From the NCBI RefSeq assembly GCF_001655005.1, contig NZ_LXET01000007.1:1-64000 (forward strand): DNA of 64,000 nucleotides, given 5' to 3'. Below, piece after piece: positions 35,652 through 45,464 of the stretch. A program made the translations under genes and the position numbers. Position 1 is the stretch's first letter. Each line of letters opens with the position of its first letter. Below the pieces are notes generated by a model. It was not told the DNA's origin. It ran no database searches and saw only the letters and a program-made list of their open reading frames with translations. This stretch comes from Hafnia paralvei ATCC 29927 (lineage in GTDB: Bacteria; Pseudomonadota; Gammaproteobacteria; Enterobacterales; Enterobacteriaceae).

Positions 35652-38600
35652 ATGGGAGATATCATGCGCCCCGTTCCTTTCGAGGAGCTTTTGACGCGAG
35701 TTTTCGCAGAATACCACGAAAGCCGCTCAATCTTCGGTATACCGGAACAGCAGTTTTATCGTAAAGACAATGACCGACTCATCAAGGTATTTGGCGAAAC
35801 CTGCGAAACCCCAATGGGTCCAGCGGCTGGACCACACACGCAGCTTGCGCAAAATATCATTGTTTCTTGGCTTACCGGTGGGCGTTTTATCGAGCTGAAA
35901 ACGGTGCAGATCCTCGACCGTTTAGAATTAGATAAACCCTGTATTGACGCTGAAGACGAATGTTTTAACACCGAGTGGTCGACGGAATTTACCCTTCAAA
36001 AAGCACACGACGAATATCTAAAAGCATGGTTTGTGCTGCATCTATTAGAAGCTATTTTTGATCCACGCACTCCAGGTGAAGCAAAGTCTTTCATTTTCAA
36101 TATGAGCGTTGGCTATAACCTAGAAGGTATTAAACAGCCGCCAATGCAGAATTTCATTCACAATATGATGGATTCTGCCCAACATCCAAAATATGCCGAG
36201 TATCAGTCTATTCTGGCCAGTTTCATTGGTGACAAAGACTTTACTCAACGTTTAGCCCTTGAATCTCGTTCGGCACAGCTCAGCACGCTGCCACAGCAGA
36301 TCCCTGCGCAGATGGTACATGGTGTCACCCTATCAACGATGCACGGTTGCCCTCCAAATGAGATTGAAGCCATTTGCCGCTATATGCTGGAAGAGAAGGC
36401 GCTCAATACCTTTGTTAAGCTGAACCCAACCTTGCTCGGCTATCCACGTGTGCGTGAAATCTTAGACACCTGTGGTTTTGATTATATCGGTCTGAAAGAA
36501 GAGTCTTTCGAACATGATTTGAAGCTGGAACAAGCTATTTCCATGCTGCAAAGGCTGATTGCTCTCGGTAAAGAAAAACAGCTAAGTTTTGGCGTGAAGC
36601 TGACTAACACGCTCGGCACCATCAATCACAAAGGCGCGCTGCCTGGCGAAGAGATGTATATGTCGGGTCGTGCACTGTTCCCTCTGTCTATCAACGTGGC
36701 AGCGGTGCTATCTCGCGCCTTTAACGGCGAACTTGCCATCTCTTACTCTGGTGGCGCGAGCAAATTTAATATTCGCGAGATTTTTGATACCGGTATTCGC
36801 CCAATCACTATGGCAACGGATTTACTCAAGCCGGGTGGATACTTACGCCAGTTAGAGTGCATGCGTGAACTGGATCAGTCTGATACTTGGGGCATGACTA
36901 AAGTCGACGTTGATCGCCTGGAAGCGTTGGCGAAGAAAGCGGTCAGCATGGAATACACTCAGAAACATTGGAAAGCTCAAGATCGCATTGATGCTGGTGG
37001 CCCGTTGCCAATGACTGACTGCTATGTGGCTCCTTGTGTTACCGCCTGTGCCATTAAGCAGGATATTCCTGAATATATTCGCCTGCTCGGCGAGCAGCGT
37101 TATGCGGATGCATTAGAACTTATTTATCAGCGTAATGCGTTACCTGCGATCACTGGACATATCTGCGATCACCAGTGCCAGTACAACTGTACACGTCTGG
37201 ATTACGACAGCGCACTAAATATCCGCGAGCTGAAAAAAGTCGCCTTGGAAAAAGGCTGGGATGAATACAAGCAACGTTGGCATAAACCTGCGGGCTCTGG
37301 CTCTAAGCATCCGGTTGCGGTGTTGGGGGCAGGGCCTGCGGGACTTTCTGCTGGCTACTTCCTAGCTCGTGCCGGCTATCAGGTCACGTTGTTTGAGCGT
37401 GAGGCAAATGCGGGTGGGGTAGTGAAAAACATTATTCCTCAGTTCCGTATCCCAGCAGAAACCATCCAGCATGATATCGATTTTGTTGCTGCCCATGGTG
37501 TGAAGTTTGAGTTTGGCTGCGACCCAGAACTAACCGTCGATAAGCTGATGCAGCAAGGCTTTAGCTATGTTTTCGTTGGTATCGGCACTGACAAAAATAG
37601 CGGTGTGAAACTGGCAGGTGATAACCGCAATGTCTACAAATCTCTGCCATTCCTACGCAGCTACAACCGTGGCGATAAGCTTTCTCTCGGCCGCCATGTT
37701 GCCGTTGTCGGGGCGGGTAATACCGCGATGGACTGTGCGCGCGCTGCGCTGAAAGTTCCGGGCGTTGAAGATGTCACCGTTATTTATCGTCGTACCCTGA
37801 ATGAAATGCCAGCCTACCGCGAAGAGTATGAAGAAGCGGTGGAAGACGGCGTGAAATTTATGTTCCTGACAAACCCAGAACAGTTTGATGCTGACGGAAC
37901 ATTAGTTGCGCGCGTTATGGAACTGGGTGAGCCTGATGAGAAAGGGCGTCGCCGTCCAGTCGCAACGGATAAAACCATTAAACTGCAGATGGATGCGCTC
38001 ATTACCGCCATTGGTGAACAGGCTGACTGTGCGGCATTAGGCGCCATGGGCGTGCCGTTGAATGCCGAGGGTTGGCCTGCTGTGGCTAATGATACCGGTG
38101 AAACCACCCGTCCTAACGTGTTCTTGATTGGGGACGTGCAAAACGGACCTTCTTCTATCGTTGCCGCTATTGGCACTGCTCGACGTGCAACGGATGAGGT
38201 ACTTAAGCGCGAAAACATTCGTTCACATCACCATGACAAACAGTGGTCGAATGTCGATCCTGCCGAAATTTATCAGCGTAAGGGCGCTATTAGCGTCGTG
38301 ATGGTTGATAAAGAAGAGCGTGAAGCCTTTGTCGCTCAGGAAGCTCAGCGCTGCTTGGAATGTAACTACATCTGTAGCAAGTGTGTTGATGTTTGTCCTA
38401 ACCGTGCCAACGTTTCAATCGCCGTTCCAGGTTTCCATGACCGTTTCCAAACCCTGCATTTAGACGCTTATTGCAACGAATGTGGTAACTGTGCGCAGTT
38501 CTGCCCGTGGGAAGGCAAACCTTACAAAGACAAAATCACGATTTATAGCCTGCCAGAAGATTTTACCAATAGCACTAACCCTGGTTTCTATGTTGATGAA

Positions 38601-38759
38601 CAAAACGTCAGCGTACGTCAGGGCAAGCAAATCTGGCACCTGCATATTGATGAACACGGTCAACTGGACGAAGTTCCCGCTGAGTTGGAAGACATGTGCC
38701 GCATCATTAGTCATGTTCACAACCACCATCACTATCTACTTGGCCGCGTGGAGGTTTAA
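35652..38759 (+). CDS. ygfK: Flavin/iron-sulfur oxidoreductase YgfK
   Basis: Large electron-transfer protein, 1035 aa (E. coli 1032). The N-terminal half resembles dihydroorotate dehydrogenase (TIM barrel; MHGCPPNEIEA, SGGASKFNIR). A GltD-like middle has Fe-S cysteines (CYVAPCVTACAIKQDIPEY; GHICDHQCQYNCTR) and two dinucleotide folds (VLGAGPAGLSAGYF, VVGAGNTAMDCAR). The C-terminus is a two-cluster ferredoxin (CLECNYICSKCVDVCP and CNECGNCAQFCPW). Databases call it a putative selenate reductase subunit, but context points to purine redox chemistry with XdhD and YgfM. It overlaps ssnA by a few bases or abuts it. Confidence 0.93.
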   Translation: MGDIMRPVPFEELLTRVFAEYHESRSIFGIPEQQFYRKDNDRLIKVFGETCETPMGPAAGPHTQLAQNIIVSWLTGGRFIELKTVQILDRLELDKPCIDAEDECFNTEWSTEFTLQKAHDEYLKAWFVLHLLEAIFDPRTPGEAKSFIFNMSVGYNLEGIKQPPMQNFIHNMMDSAQHPKYAEYQSILASFIGDKDFTQRLALESRSAQLSTLPQQIPAQMVHGVTLSTMHGCPPNEIEAICRYMLEEKALNTFVKLNPTLLGYPRVREILDTCGFDYIGLKEESFEHDLKLEQAISMLQRLIALGKEKQLSFGVKLTNTLGTINHKGALPGEEMYMSGRALFPLSINVAAVLSRAFNGELAISYSGGASKFNIREIFDTGIRPITMATDLLKPGGYLRQLECMRELDQSDTWGMTKVDVDRLEALAKKAVSMEYTQKHWKAQDRIDAGGPLPMTDCYVAPCVTACAIKQDIPEYIRLLGEQRYADALELIYQRNALPAITGHICDHQCQYNCTRLDYDSALNIRELKKVALEKGWDEYKQRWHKPAGSGSKHPVAVLGAGPAGLSAGYFLARAGYQVTLFEREANAGGVVKNIIPQFRIPAETIQHDIDFVAAHGVKFEFGCDPELTVDKLMQQGFSYVFVGIGTDKNSGVKLAGDNRNVYKSLPFLRSYNRGDKLSLGRHVAVVGAGNTAMDCARAALKVPGVEDVTVIYRRTLNEMPAYREEYEEAVEDGVKFMFLTNPEQFDADGTLVARVMELGEPDEKGRRRPVATDKTIKLQMDALITAIGEQADCAALGAMGVPLNAEGWPAVANDTGETTRPNVFLIGDVQNGPSSIVAAIGTARRATDEVLKRENIRSHHHDKQWSNVDPAEIYQRKGAISVVMVDKEEREAFVAQEAQRCLECNYICSKCVDVCPNRANVSIAVPGFHDRFQTLHLDAYCNECGNCAQFCPWEGKPYKDKITIYSLPEDFTNSTNPGFYVDEQNVSVRQGKQIWHLHIDEHGQLDEVPAELEDMCRIISHVHNHHHYLLGRVEV

Positions 38760-38761
38760 TG

Positions 38762-40090
38762 ATGCTGATTCTTAAAAATGTCACTGCTGTGCAGTTTGAA
38801 CCTGCGTCGGTGCAGCACGGTGTAGATATTGTGGTTGAAGGGGCGTTGATAAAAGAAGTGGGTCATCAGTTAACGGCTAAATACCCGCAGGCTCAGGTCA
38901 AAGAGATGCAGGGAAAACTGGTGATGCCTGGAATTGTGTGTGCGCATAACCATTTTTACTCTGGCCTGTCGCGCGGGATTATGGCCAATATCGCGCCAAG
39001 TCCAGACTTCATCTCTACGCTGAAAAATCTCTGGTGGCGTTTAGATCGCGCTTTAGATGAGGAATCTCTGTATTACAGCGGGCTGATTTGTTCACTGGAA
39101 GCCATTAAGAGCGGTTGTACGGCGGTTATCGATCACCACGCGTCGCCAAACTACATTGCTGGGTCACTTAACACGTTACGCAAAGGTTTTATCAAAGCGG
39201 GTCTGCGTGGCATGACCTGTTTTGAAACAACCGATCGCAACGGTGGCAATAAAGAGCTTCAGGCCGGCGTTGAGGAAAACATCGCTTTTGCGCAACAGAT
39301 CGACTCAGCTAAAAAACGTGGGGATGAACCCTATTTGGTTGAAGCGCACATCGGTGCTCATGCGCCTTTCACCGTGTCAGATGCAGGTTTGGATATGCTG
39401 CGTGAAGCCATTAAGGCGACGGGACGCGGTCTCCATATCCACGCGGCGGAAGATAGCTATGACGTCTCCCACAGCCACGATAAATACGGTAAGGATTTAA
39501 TCGTCCGCCTCGCTGAGCATGACCTGATCGACGCTAAAACACTGGTGGCACATGGTTTATATCTCTCACCTGCAGATATTGAAATCATCAATCAGCAGGA
39601 TGCGTTTTTGGTACATAACGCCCGCTCGAATATGAATAACCATGTTGGCTATAACCATCGTATTGGCGAGTACCGGAATTTAGCGTTGGGCACGGACGGT
39701 ATTGGCTCAGATATGTTTGAAGAACTGAAATTTGCGTTCTTTAAACATCGCGATGCGGGTGGGCCGCTATGGCCAGACAGTTTTACTCGTTTCCTATGGA
39801 ACGGCAACCGCTTGCTGGAACGTAACTTCAGTGCGCGTTTTGGCTGCTTAGAGGCGGGATATAAAGCCGATCTCACCGTTTGCGATTATCCAGAACCTAC
39901 GCCTTTGGCCGCGCAGAATATCGGCGGGCATCTTGCTTTCGGCATGGGGGCAGGCAGTGTGAAAAGTGTGATGGTAGAAGGGCGCTTTGTTTATGAAAAC
40001 GGCCAGTTCCCGTTTGATGTCGCGCCAATCTATGCTGAGGCCAACAAGGTCGCAGAGCGCTTATGGAAGCGGATGGATTCATTGGCATAA
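38762..40090 (+). CDS. ssnA: Amidohydrolase SsnA
   Basis: Aminohydrolase-family metalloenzyme, 442 aa, the same as E. coli SsnA. Metal-ligand motifs: CAHNHFYSGLSRG (about 60-72), HIHAAED (about 226-232), LVAHGLYL and GTDGIGSDMFE (about 307-317). Family members hydrolyse ring amidines or amides; SsnA is labelled selenium-related only from co-occurrence. In urate degraders it is expected to open or deaminate a reduced purine intermediate. An ATG at 38759 overlaps the ygfK stop; 38762 gives the E. coli start MLILKNVTA. Confidence 0.92.
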   Translation: MLILKNVTAVQFEPASVQHGVDIVVEGALIKEVGHQLTAKYPQAQVKEMQGKLVMPGIVCAHNHFYSGLSRGIMANIAPSPDFISTLKNLWWRLDRALDEESLYYSGLICSLEAIKSGCTAVIDHHASPNYIAGSLNTLRKGFIKAGLRGMTCFETTDRNGGNKELQAGVEENIAFAQQIDSAKKRGDEPYLVEAHIGAHAPFTVSDAGLDMLREAIKATGRGLHIHAAEDSYDVSHSHDKYGKDLIVRLAEHDLIDAKTLVAHGLYLSPADIEIINQQDAFLVHNARSNMNNHVGYNHRIGEYRNLALGTDGIGSDMFEELKFAFFKHRDAGGPLWPDSFTRFLWNGNRLLERNFSARFGCLEAGYKADLTVCDYPEPTPLAAQNIGGHLAFGMGAGSVKSVMVEGRFVYENGQFPFDVAPIYAEANKVAERLWKRMDSLA

Positions 40091-40097
40091 ATGTTAT

Positions 40098-40120
40098 ACC
40101 GCCCCTTATTGAGGGGCGGT
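40098..40120 (+). terminator. Hairpin between ssnA and ygfM
   Basis: ACCGCCCC (40098-40105), loop TTATTGA, GGGGCGGT (40113-40120), with only a two-base T tail. Probably an intercistronic attenuator or stabiliser; the next gene begins 37 bases later. Confidence 0.6.
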
Positions 40121-40156
40121 TTGCCCTTTATGGGGAGAATAACAAGAGGATGAAAA

Positions 40157-40933
40157 ATGATTGAGCAATTTTATCGGCCAGAATCTGTAAAGCAGGCGCT
40201 TGAGCTCAAGCGCCAGTTTCAGGATCAGGCGGTCTATTTTGGCGGAGGGAGCAAACTCAATGCGACACCGACCAAAACCACAAAAAAGATCGCTATCGAT
40301 TTATCAAAATTAGGGCTCAATAAAGTGAGTTGGCAGCAAGGTCAACTGCATATTGGTGCTCAGATTAAATTACAGGCTCTCATTGATACTCCGTTAATCC
40401 CAGAGTCGCTGCGCAACGCGCTCGGTTTTATCTACTCTCGTCATTTGCGTAATCAGGCTTCGCTGGCGGGTGAAGCGGTGGCTAAGCAAAAAGAACGTGT
40501 TTTACTGCCCGTTTTGTATGCATTAGATGCCCAAGTCATTACAGCGACCGGTGAGACACTGAGCTTAGAAGAGTATGTATGTCACGATCGCGACGATCTG
40601 CTGCTCGAAGTGATCCTGCCCGATCCTTATCGTCGCTGCGCAACGCGTAAAGTTGCCCGTTCTGCCGCTGGGCTAGCGGTGGTCACTGCGGCCGTTGCAT
40701 TAACCTCCAAAGGTGAAATGAAAATTGCATTGGACGGTGTCTCAGAGCAGCCCATCCGGTTACGCGATGTGGAATCGCGCGGTCTTAGTGATGATGCATT
40801 AGAAAAAGCCGTGAGCGATGTCATTCATCCACGTGCTGATATCGGAGGCAGCGAAGCATACAAGCGTTATATCGCGGGTGTTGTCGTTGCAGAACTGCTG
40901 GCTGATTGCCAACAGATGAGTGAGGAAAAGTGA
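40157..40933 (+). CDS. ygfM: FAD-binding subunit of molybdenum hydroxylase, YgfM
   Basis: 258 aa (E. coli YgfM 259), of the CoxM/XdhB FAD-subunit family. The pyrophosphate-binding stretch YFGGGSKLN lies near 28-36, and a second loop IYSRHLRNQASLAGEAV lies near 94-110, replacing the usual TIGGN type motif. It should pass electrons between XdhD and a carrier. The stop is one base before the xdhD ATG region, so the two are translated together. Confidence 0.9.
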   Translation: MIEQFYRPESVKQALELKRQFQDQAVYFGGGSKLNATPTKTTKKIAIDLSKLGLNKVSWQQGQLHIGAQIKLQALIDTPLIPESLRNALGFIYSRHLRNQASLAGEAVAKQKERVLLPVLYALDAQVITATGETLSLEEYVCHDRDDLLLEVILPDPYRRCATRKVARSAAGLAVVTAAVALTSKGEMKIALDGVSEQPIRLRDVESRGLSDDALEKAVSDVIHPRADIGGSEAYKRYIAGVVVAELLADCQQMSEEK

Positions 40934-40934
40934 T

Positions 40935-43811
40935 ATGAACATTCGCTTTACGCTAAACGGTACGCCACGCACGCTGTCATGCGAGCCGGGCGATAATGTA
41001 CAAAAAATCTTATTCAATCTGGGGCTGCATTCTGTCCGTAATAGTGATGACGGTTTTGGTTTTGCGGGTTCAGATGCGATCATTTTTGATGGCGTGATTG
41101 TCAATGCTTCTCTATTGATCGCCGCTCAGCTTGACGGTTCTGTGGTACGTACCGCCGAATCGCTCGGAACTTGGAATCAGCTTAGTCCAGTTCAGCAAGC
41201 CATGGTCGATGTGGGCATTGTGCAGTCGGGATACAATGATCCTGCTGCTGCACTGATCCTGACCGATCTCCTTGAGCGTATTTCCTCACCTTCACGTTCG
41301 CAGATCGACGATGCGTTGTCGGGGTTATTTAGCCGAGATGCAGGCTATCAGCAGTTTTATCAGGTTGTTGAGCTAGCGCAGGCGCGCATGAGCGATCCTT
41401 TTTGCCAGCGCGAAATTGCCCCTGAGTTTCGTGACGATCTTCAGGTGGTAGGCAAGCTGTGCCCAAAGGTCGATTCTGCCAAAATGGTGCAGGCTAAACC
41501 TTGTTATGTTGAGGATCGTATTCCTGAAAATGCCTGTGTCATCAAGATGCTGCGTAGTCCACATCCTCATGCATTGATTACACATTTAGACGTTAGCAAA
41601 GCAGAAGCCTTGCCAGGCGTGGTGCATGTCATTACGCACTTGAACTGCCCAGATATTTACTACACACCTGGCGGACAAAGTGCACCAGAACCTTCGCCGC
41701 TAGATCGCAGGATGTTTGGTAAAAAGATGCGTCACGTAGGAGATCGTGTCGCCGCAGTAGTGGCTGAAAGTGAAGAGATCGCTCTAGCCGCATTGGCATT
41801 GATCGACGTCAGTTTTGAAGTGTTACAGCCAGTGATGTCGATTGATGAGGCAATGGCTGAAGATGCTCCGCTGGTTCACGATGAGCCTATTGTTTATGTC
41901 AATGGCGCACCGGCTGACCTTGAGGTGCAGAATCGGGGCTCGGCGACGCGGGGCGAGCACATGATCATCAACTTCCCGATTGGTGCGAAGCCACATAAAA
42001 ATATAGCCGCAGGCGTGCACGGCCGTATTGGGGACGTTGAGAAGGGATTTGCTCAGGCAGATGTTGTTATTGAGCGCACGTATGAGTCTACGCAGGCGCA
42101 GCAATGTCCGACAGAAACCCACATTTGTTTCACCTACATGGACGGTGAACGATTGGTGATCCACGCATCTACTCAGGTGCCATGGCATGTTCGGCGTCAG
42201 GTCGCGCGCTTGGTTGGGCTCAAACAAAATAAAGTTCATGTTATCAAAGAGCGCGTCGGTGGCGGGTTTGGGTCTAAGCAAGATATTTTGCTAGAGGAAG
42301 TATGCGCATGGGCAACCTGCGTTACGGGTCGCCCGGTCTATTTCCACTACACTCGCGAAGAAGAGTTTATCAGCAACACGACACGGCACGTTGCCAAAGT
42401 TAAGGTCAAAATTGGCGCCACGAAAGAGGGCAAGCTGACTGCCATCGATATGGACTTCCGCGCCAATACCGGCCCTTATGGTAACCACTCGCTTACCGTT
42501 CCAAGCAACGGCCCAGCGCTTTCTTTGCCACTATACCCCTGCGACAACGTTAATTTCCAAGTCACGACTTACTACAGCAACATTTGCCCAACCGGGGCGT
42601 ATCAAGGCTATGGCGCACCAAAAGGTAACTTTGCACTCACTATGGCGTTAGCCGAGTTGGCCGAGCAGCTTGATATCGATCTGCTGGACATGATCGAGCT
42701 TAACCGAGTTACTGAGGGGCAAGAGCTGAAGATTTTGGGGGCCATCGGCGAAGGGAAAATGCCGACGTCGGTACCAACGGCGGCTAGCTGTGCGTTGGAG
42801 CCTATTTTGCGCAAAGGGCGCGAGCTGATGAACTGGGGCGAGAATAAAGCTCCGCAGGGCGATTGGAGGATTGGTCAGGGTGTTGCGATCATCATGCAAA
42901 AGTCGGGGATCCCAGATATCGACCAAGCAAACTGTATGGTGAAGCTGGAGTCTGACGGCACGATTATCGTTCATTCCGGTGGCGCTGATATTGGTACCGG
43001 CCTTGATACGGTTGTGACCAAACTAACCGCCGAAGTGCTGTGTTGTCCGCTGGCTGATGTGCATGTGATTTCGGGTGATACCGATCACGCGCTCTTTGAT
43101 AAGGGGGCTTATGCGTCCTCGGGAACCTGTTTCTCAGGTAATGCGGCCAAGAAGGCGGCTGAAAATCTGAAAGAGAAAATCCGCTTCCATGGAGCCCAGA
43201 TGCTGGGTGAGCCCATTGAGGACGTGACTATTGTGGCTCCAAGCATTGTGCGAGGAAAGCAAGGAGAGGTGAGCTTTGCCGAGATTGCTCATAAGGCTGA
43301 AACAGGAACGGGTTTTGGTACTTTGGTGGCGACGGCGAGCTATATTACCCCTGATTTTGCTTTCCCATTCGGCGCTAACTTTGCCGAGGTTGCCGTTAAC
43401 GTGCGCACCGGTGAGATCAGACTCGATAAGTTTTACGCCCTGCTCGATTGCGGTACACCGGTAAACCCAGAACTGGCGTTAGGGCAAATCTATGGTGCGT
43501 CAATGCGAGCTATCGGGCATAGCCTGACCGAGAAGTTGATTTATGACAAAACCGGTAATCCGATTACCCGCGATCTACAAACCTACGGTGCGCCGAAGAT
43601 TGGCGATATACCACGTGACTTCCGCGCATTTTTGGTGCCAAGCGATGACAAGGTTGGACCTTTTGGTGCGAAGTCGATTTCTGAGATCGGTGTAAACGGC
43701 GCTGCTCCTGCCATTGCGACGGCGATTCACGATGCATGCGGCGTCTGGTTGCGAGAGTGGCATTTCACGCCGGAAAAAATCCTCCGAGGACTGAATAAAC
43801 TCGAGGCGTAA
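40935..43811 (+). CDS. xdhD: Molybdenum hydroxylase XdhD (xanthine-dehydrogenase-like)
   Basis: Fused Fe-S-like plus molybdenum subunit, 958 aa (E. coli XdhD 956). The N-terminal 160 residues align with the two [2Fe-2S] domains of xanthine dehydrogenase small subunits but have lost the ligand cysteines (DDGFGFAGSDA and VQSGYNDPA in place of the Cys motifs). The molybdopterin part has RVGGGFGSKQD, GAYQGYGAPKGN and the probable catalytic glutamate E917 in AKSISEIG. It presumably hydroxylates or reduces purines using MCD cofactor (MocA) and selenium (YqeB/YqeC). I start at ATG 40935 (GAGGA upstream; E. coli-like MxIxFTLNG) rather than five codons earlier. Confidence 0.93.
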   Translation: MNIRFTLNGTPRTLSCEPGDNVQKILFNLGLHSVRNSDDGFGFAGSDAIIFDGVIVNASLLIAAQLDGSVVRTAESLGTWNQLSPVQQAMVDVGIVQSGYNDPAAALILTDLLERISSPSRSQIDDALSGLFSRDAGYQQFYQVVELAQARMSDPFCQREIAPEFRDDLQVVGKLCPKVDSAKMVQAKPCYVEDRIPENACVIKMLRSPHPHALITHLDVSKAEALPGVVHVITHLNCPDIYYTPGGQSAPEPSPLDRRMFGKKMRHVGDRVAAVVAESEEIALAALALIDVSFEVLQPVMSIDEAMAEDAPLVHDEPIVYVNGAPADLEVQNRGSATRGEHMIINFPIGAKPHKNIAAGVHGRIGDVEKGFAQADVVIERTYESTQAQQCPTETHICFTYMDGERLVIHASTQVPWHVRRQVARLVGLKQNKVHVIKERVGGGFGSKQDILLEEVCAWATCVTGRPVYFHYTREEEFISNTTRHVAKVKVKIGATKEGKLTAIDMDFRANTGPYGNHSLTVPSNGPALSLPLYPCDNVNFQVTTYYSNICPTGAYQGYGAPKGNFALTMALAELAEQLDIDLLDMIELNRVTEGQELKILGAIGEGKMPTSVPTAASCALEPILRKGRELMNWGENKAPQGDWRIGQGVAIIMQKSGIPDIDQANCMVKLESDGTIIVHSGGADIGTGLDTVVTKLTAEVLCCPLADVHVISGDTDHALFDKGAYASSGTCFSGNAAKKAAENLKEKIRFHGAQMLGEPIEDVTIVAPSIVRGKQGEVSFAEIAHKAETGTGFGTLVATASYITPDFAFPFGANFAEVAVNVRTGEIRLDKFYALLDCGTPVNPELALGQIYGASMRAIGHSLTEKLIYDKTGNPITRDLQTYGAPKIGDIPRDFRAFLVPSDDKVGPFGAKSISEIGVNGAAPAIATAIHDACGVWLREWHFTPEKILRGLNKLEA

Positions 43812-43820
43812 GCGTAATAA

Positions 43821-43842
43821 GATGCGGGGTAATCCCCGCATC
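43821..43842 (+). terminator. Perfect hairpin after xdhD
   Basis: GATGCGGGG (43821-43829), loop TAAT, CCCCGCATC (43834-43842), nine bases after the xdhD stop. It lacks a T-run but marks the likely end of the ygfK-ssnA-ygfM-xdhD unit. Confidence 0.65.
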
Positions 43843-43897
43843 TCTACGATTCAATAGTTAACTAAGCATGGACTTAAGTCTGGATTTAATTTAATCC

Positions 43898-43913
43898 GGG
43901 CAGGGTTTCTGCA
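43898..43913 (+). promoter_or_regulatory. Candidate sigma-54 promoter of xanQ
   Basis: GGGCAGG-GTTT-CTGCA has the invariant GG and GC at the correct 12-base offset and the GCA end of the -12 element. It lies 70 bases before xanQ. Confidence 0.5.
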
Positions 43914-43967
43914 TGGTTTTTCCCGCATTTATTGAATCAGATATTAAATTTCTCACTGGAGTAGAAA

Positions 43968-45428
43968 ATGTCTGATGTACAGCAAGTTGCAGATAAAACC
44001 GTTAAACAAGAGCACCCCTATGCGAGTGACTCTGAGCTTATTTATCATCTAGATGACAAGCCGCCGTTACATGAAATGTTGATTGGTGCGGTAACTCACC
44101 TGTTGGCTATTTTTGTCCCGATGGTAGCGCCTGCGTTGATTGTCGGCACGGCACTTGGATTATCGCCAGAAATCACCGCCTATCTGGTTTCTATGGCAAT
44201 GATTGCCTCCGGTATTGGCACTTTCATTCAGGTAAACCGATTTGGGCGTGTTGGCTCAGGTTTGCTTTCCATTCAGTCTGTGAACTTCTCCTTCGTTACC
44301 GTCATGATTGCACTAGGCGGTTCGATGAAAAAAGAAGGGCTAGATGAGCAGGCGATCATCTCCTCTTTGTTGGGCGTTGCCTTTGTCGGGGCTTTCTTGG
44401 TTGTCGCATCCTCGCAGGTTTTACCCTATCTAAAACGAGTGATCACCCCAACGGTCAGCGGCGTGGTGGTCCTGATGATCGGCCTTAGCCTGATTAAGGT
44501 CGGGATTATTGATTTCGGTGGCGGATTACCGGCAAAAGGCGATGGCTCCTTCGGTAGCTATCAAAATCTGGGGCTGGGCTTTCTGGTGTTGTGCGTCGTT
44601 ATCGGTTTTAACTGTTGCCAGAATGCACTGCTGCGGATGGGGGGGATCGCGATAGGGCTGGTTGTTGGCTATATCTGTGCGCTATTTATGGGGATTGTCG
44701 ACTTTTCTACGTTGAAAGATCTTCCCCTCATCACGATCCCTCAACCGTTTAAATATGGATTCTCATTTGATTTCCACGCGTTTTTAGTCGCGGCCACTAT
44801 CTATCTATTAAGTATTTTAGAAGCCGTCGGTAGCATAACGGCAACGGCCATTATCTCCGAACGACCTATCGTGGGAGAGGAGTATGACAAGCGGTTATCC
44901 GGTGGCGTATTAGCGGATGGTTTGGTTTCAGTTATCGCTTGTGCTCTGGGCTCACTGCCATTAACCACTTTTGCGCAAAACAATGGGGTTATCCAGATGA
45001 CCGGCGTTGCATCACGTCATGTCGGTAAATACATCGCTGCGATCTTGGTGATACTGGGATTGTTCCCTGTTATCGGACGATTTTTTACGACGATTCCTGC
45101 GCCAATTCTTGGTGGGGCGATGACGCTGATGTTTTCCATGATTGCTCTAGCGGGGATAAAAATTATTTTGTGTGGCGGTATGGATCGGCGTGAAACGCTG
45201 ATTGTGGCCACGGCACTTGGAATTGGGCTCGGTGTTTCCTATGACCCACAAATTTTCCGCGTGCTTCCTGATTCTGTCTATGTGTTGTTCGAAAACCCTA
45301 TCTGCGCGGGAGGTGTAACCGCCATCATTCTTAACTTATTGATCCCACATGTGAAAAAATATGGTCAGGAAGATGAGTTGGAAGAGCTAATTAAGCCTGT
45401 GACCGAGAATTTTACTCAAGCGAAATAA
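43968..45428 (+). CDS. xanQ: Xanthine permease XanQ (NCS2 family)
   Basis: Proton-coupled xanthine importer, 486 aa (E. coli XanQ 466; the extra residues are at the two termini). NCS2 marks: THLLAIFVPMVAPALIVG in TM1, the QSVNFSFVTVMIALGG motif near 102, ITPTVSGVVVLMIGLSL, the substrate-site region SILEAVGSITATA and TTFAQNNGVIQMTGVASR. About 14 TM segments. It lines up better with XanQ than with the urate carrier UacT (for example ALIVG, LLRMGGIAIGL). The start follows CTGGAGTAG. Followed after 36 bases by guaD. Confidence 0.92.
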   Translation: MSDVQQVADKTVKQEHPYASDSELIYHLDDKPPLHEMLIGAVTHLLAIFVPMVAPALIVGTALGLSPEITAYLVSMAMIASGIGTFIQVNRFGRVGSGLLSIQSVNFSFVTVMIALGGSMKKEGLDEQAIISSLLGVAFVGAFLVVASSQVLPYLKRVITPTVSGVVVLMIGLSLIKVGIIDFGGGLPAKGDGSFGSYQNLGLGFLVLCVVIGFNCCQNALLRMGGIAIGLVVGYICALFMGIVDFSTLKDLPLITIPQPFKYGFSFDFHAFLVAATIYLLSILEAVGSITATAIISERPIVGEEYDKRLSGGVLADGLVSVIACALGSLPLTTFAQNNGVIQMTGVASRHVGKYIAAILVILGLFPVIGRFFTTIPAPILGGAMTLMFSMIALAGIKIILCGGMDRRETLIVATALGIGLGVSYDPQIFRVLPDSVYVLFENPICAGGVTAIILNLLIPHVKKYGQEDELEELIKPVTENFTQAK

Positions 45429-45464
45429 TGGTTTGCCACTCTGACATGTAATGGAGAAAGGATC

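Noticed and set aside
35652..43811. Annotation of ygfK-ygfM-xdhD as a selenate reductase
   Set aside because: That label comes from early genetic work and automatic naming; the gene neighbourhood here is entirely purine catabolism, so I treat selenate as unlikely to be the physiological substrate.
43968..45428. xanQ gene as the urate permease UacT
   Set aside because: Segment-by-segment resemblance is to XanQ, and the order xanQ-guaD-ghxQ is the E. coli XanQ arrangement.
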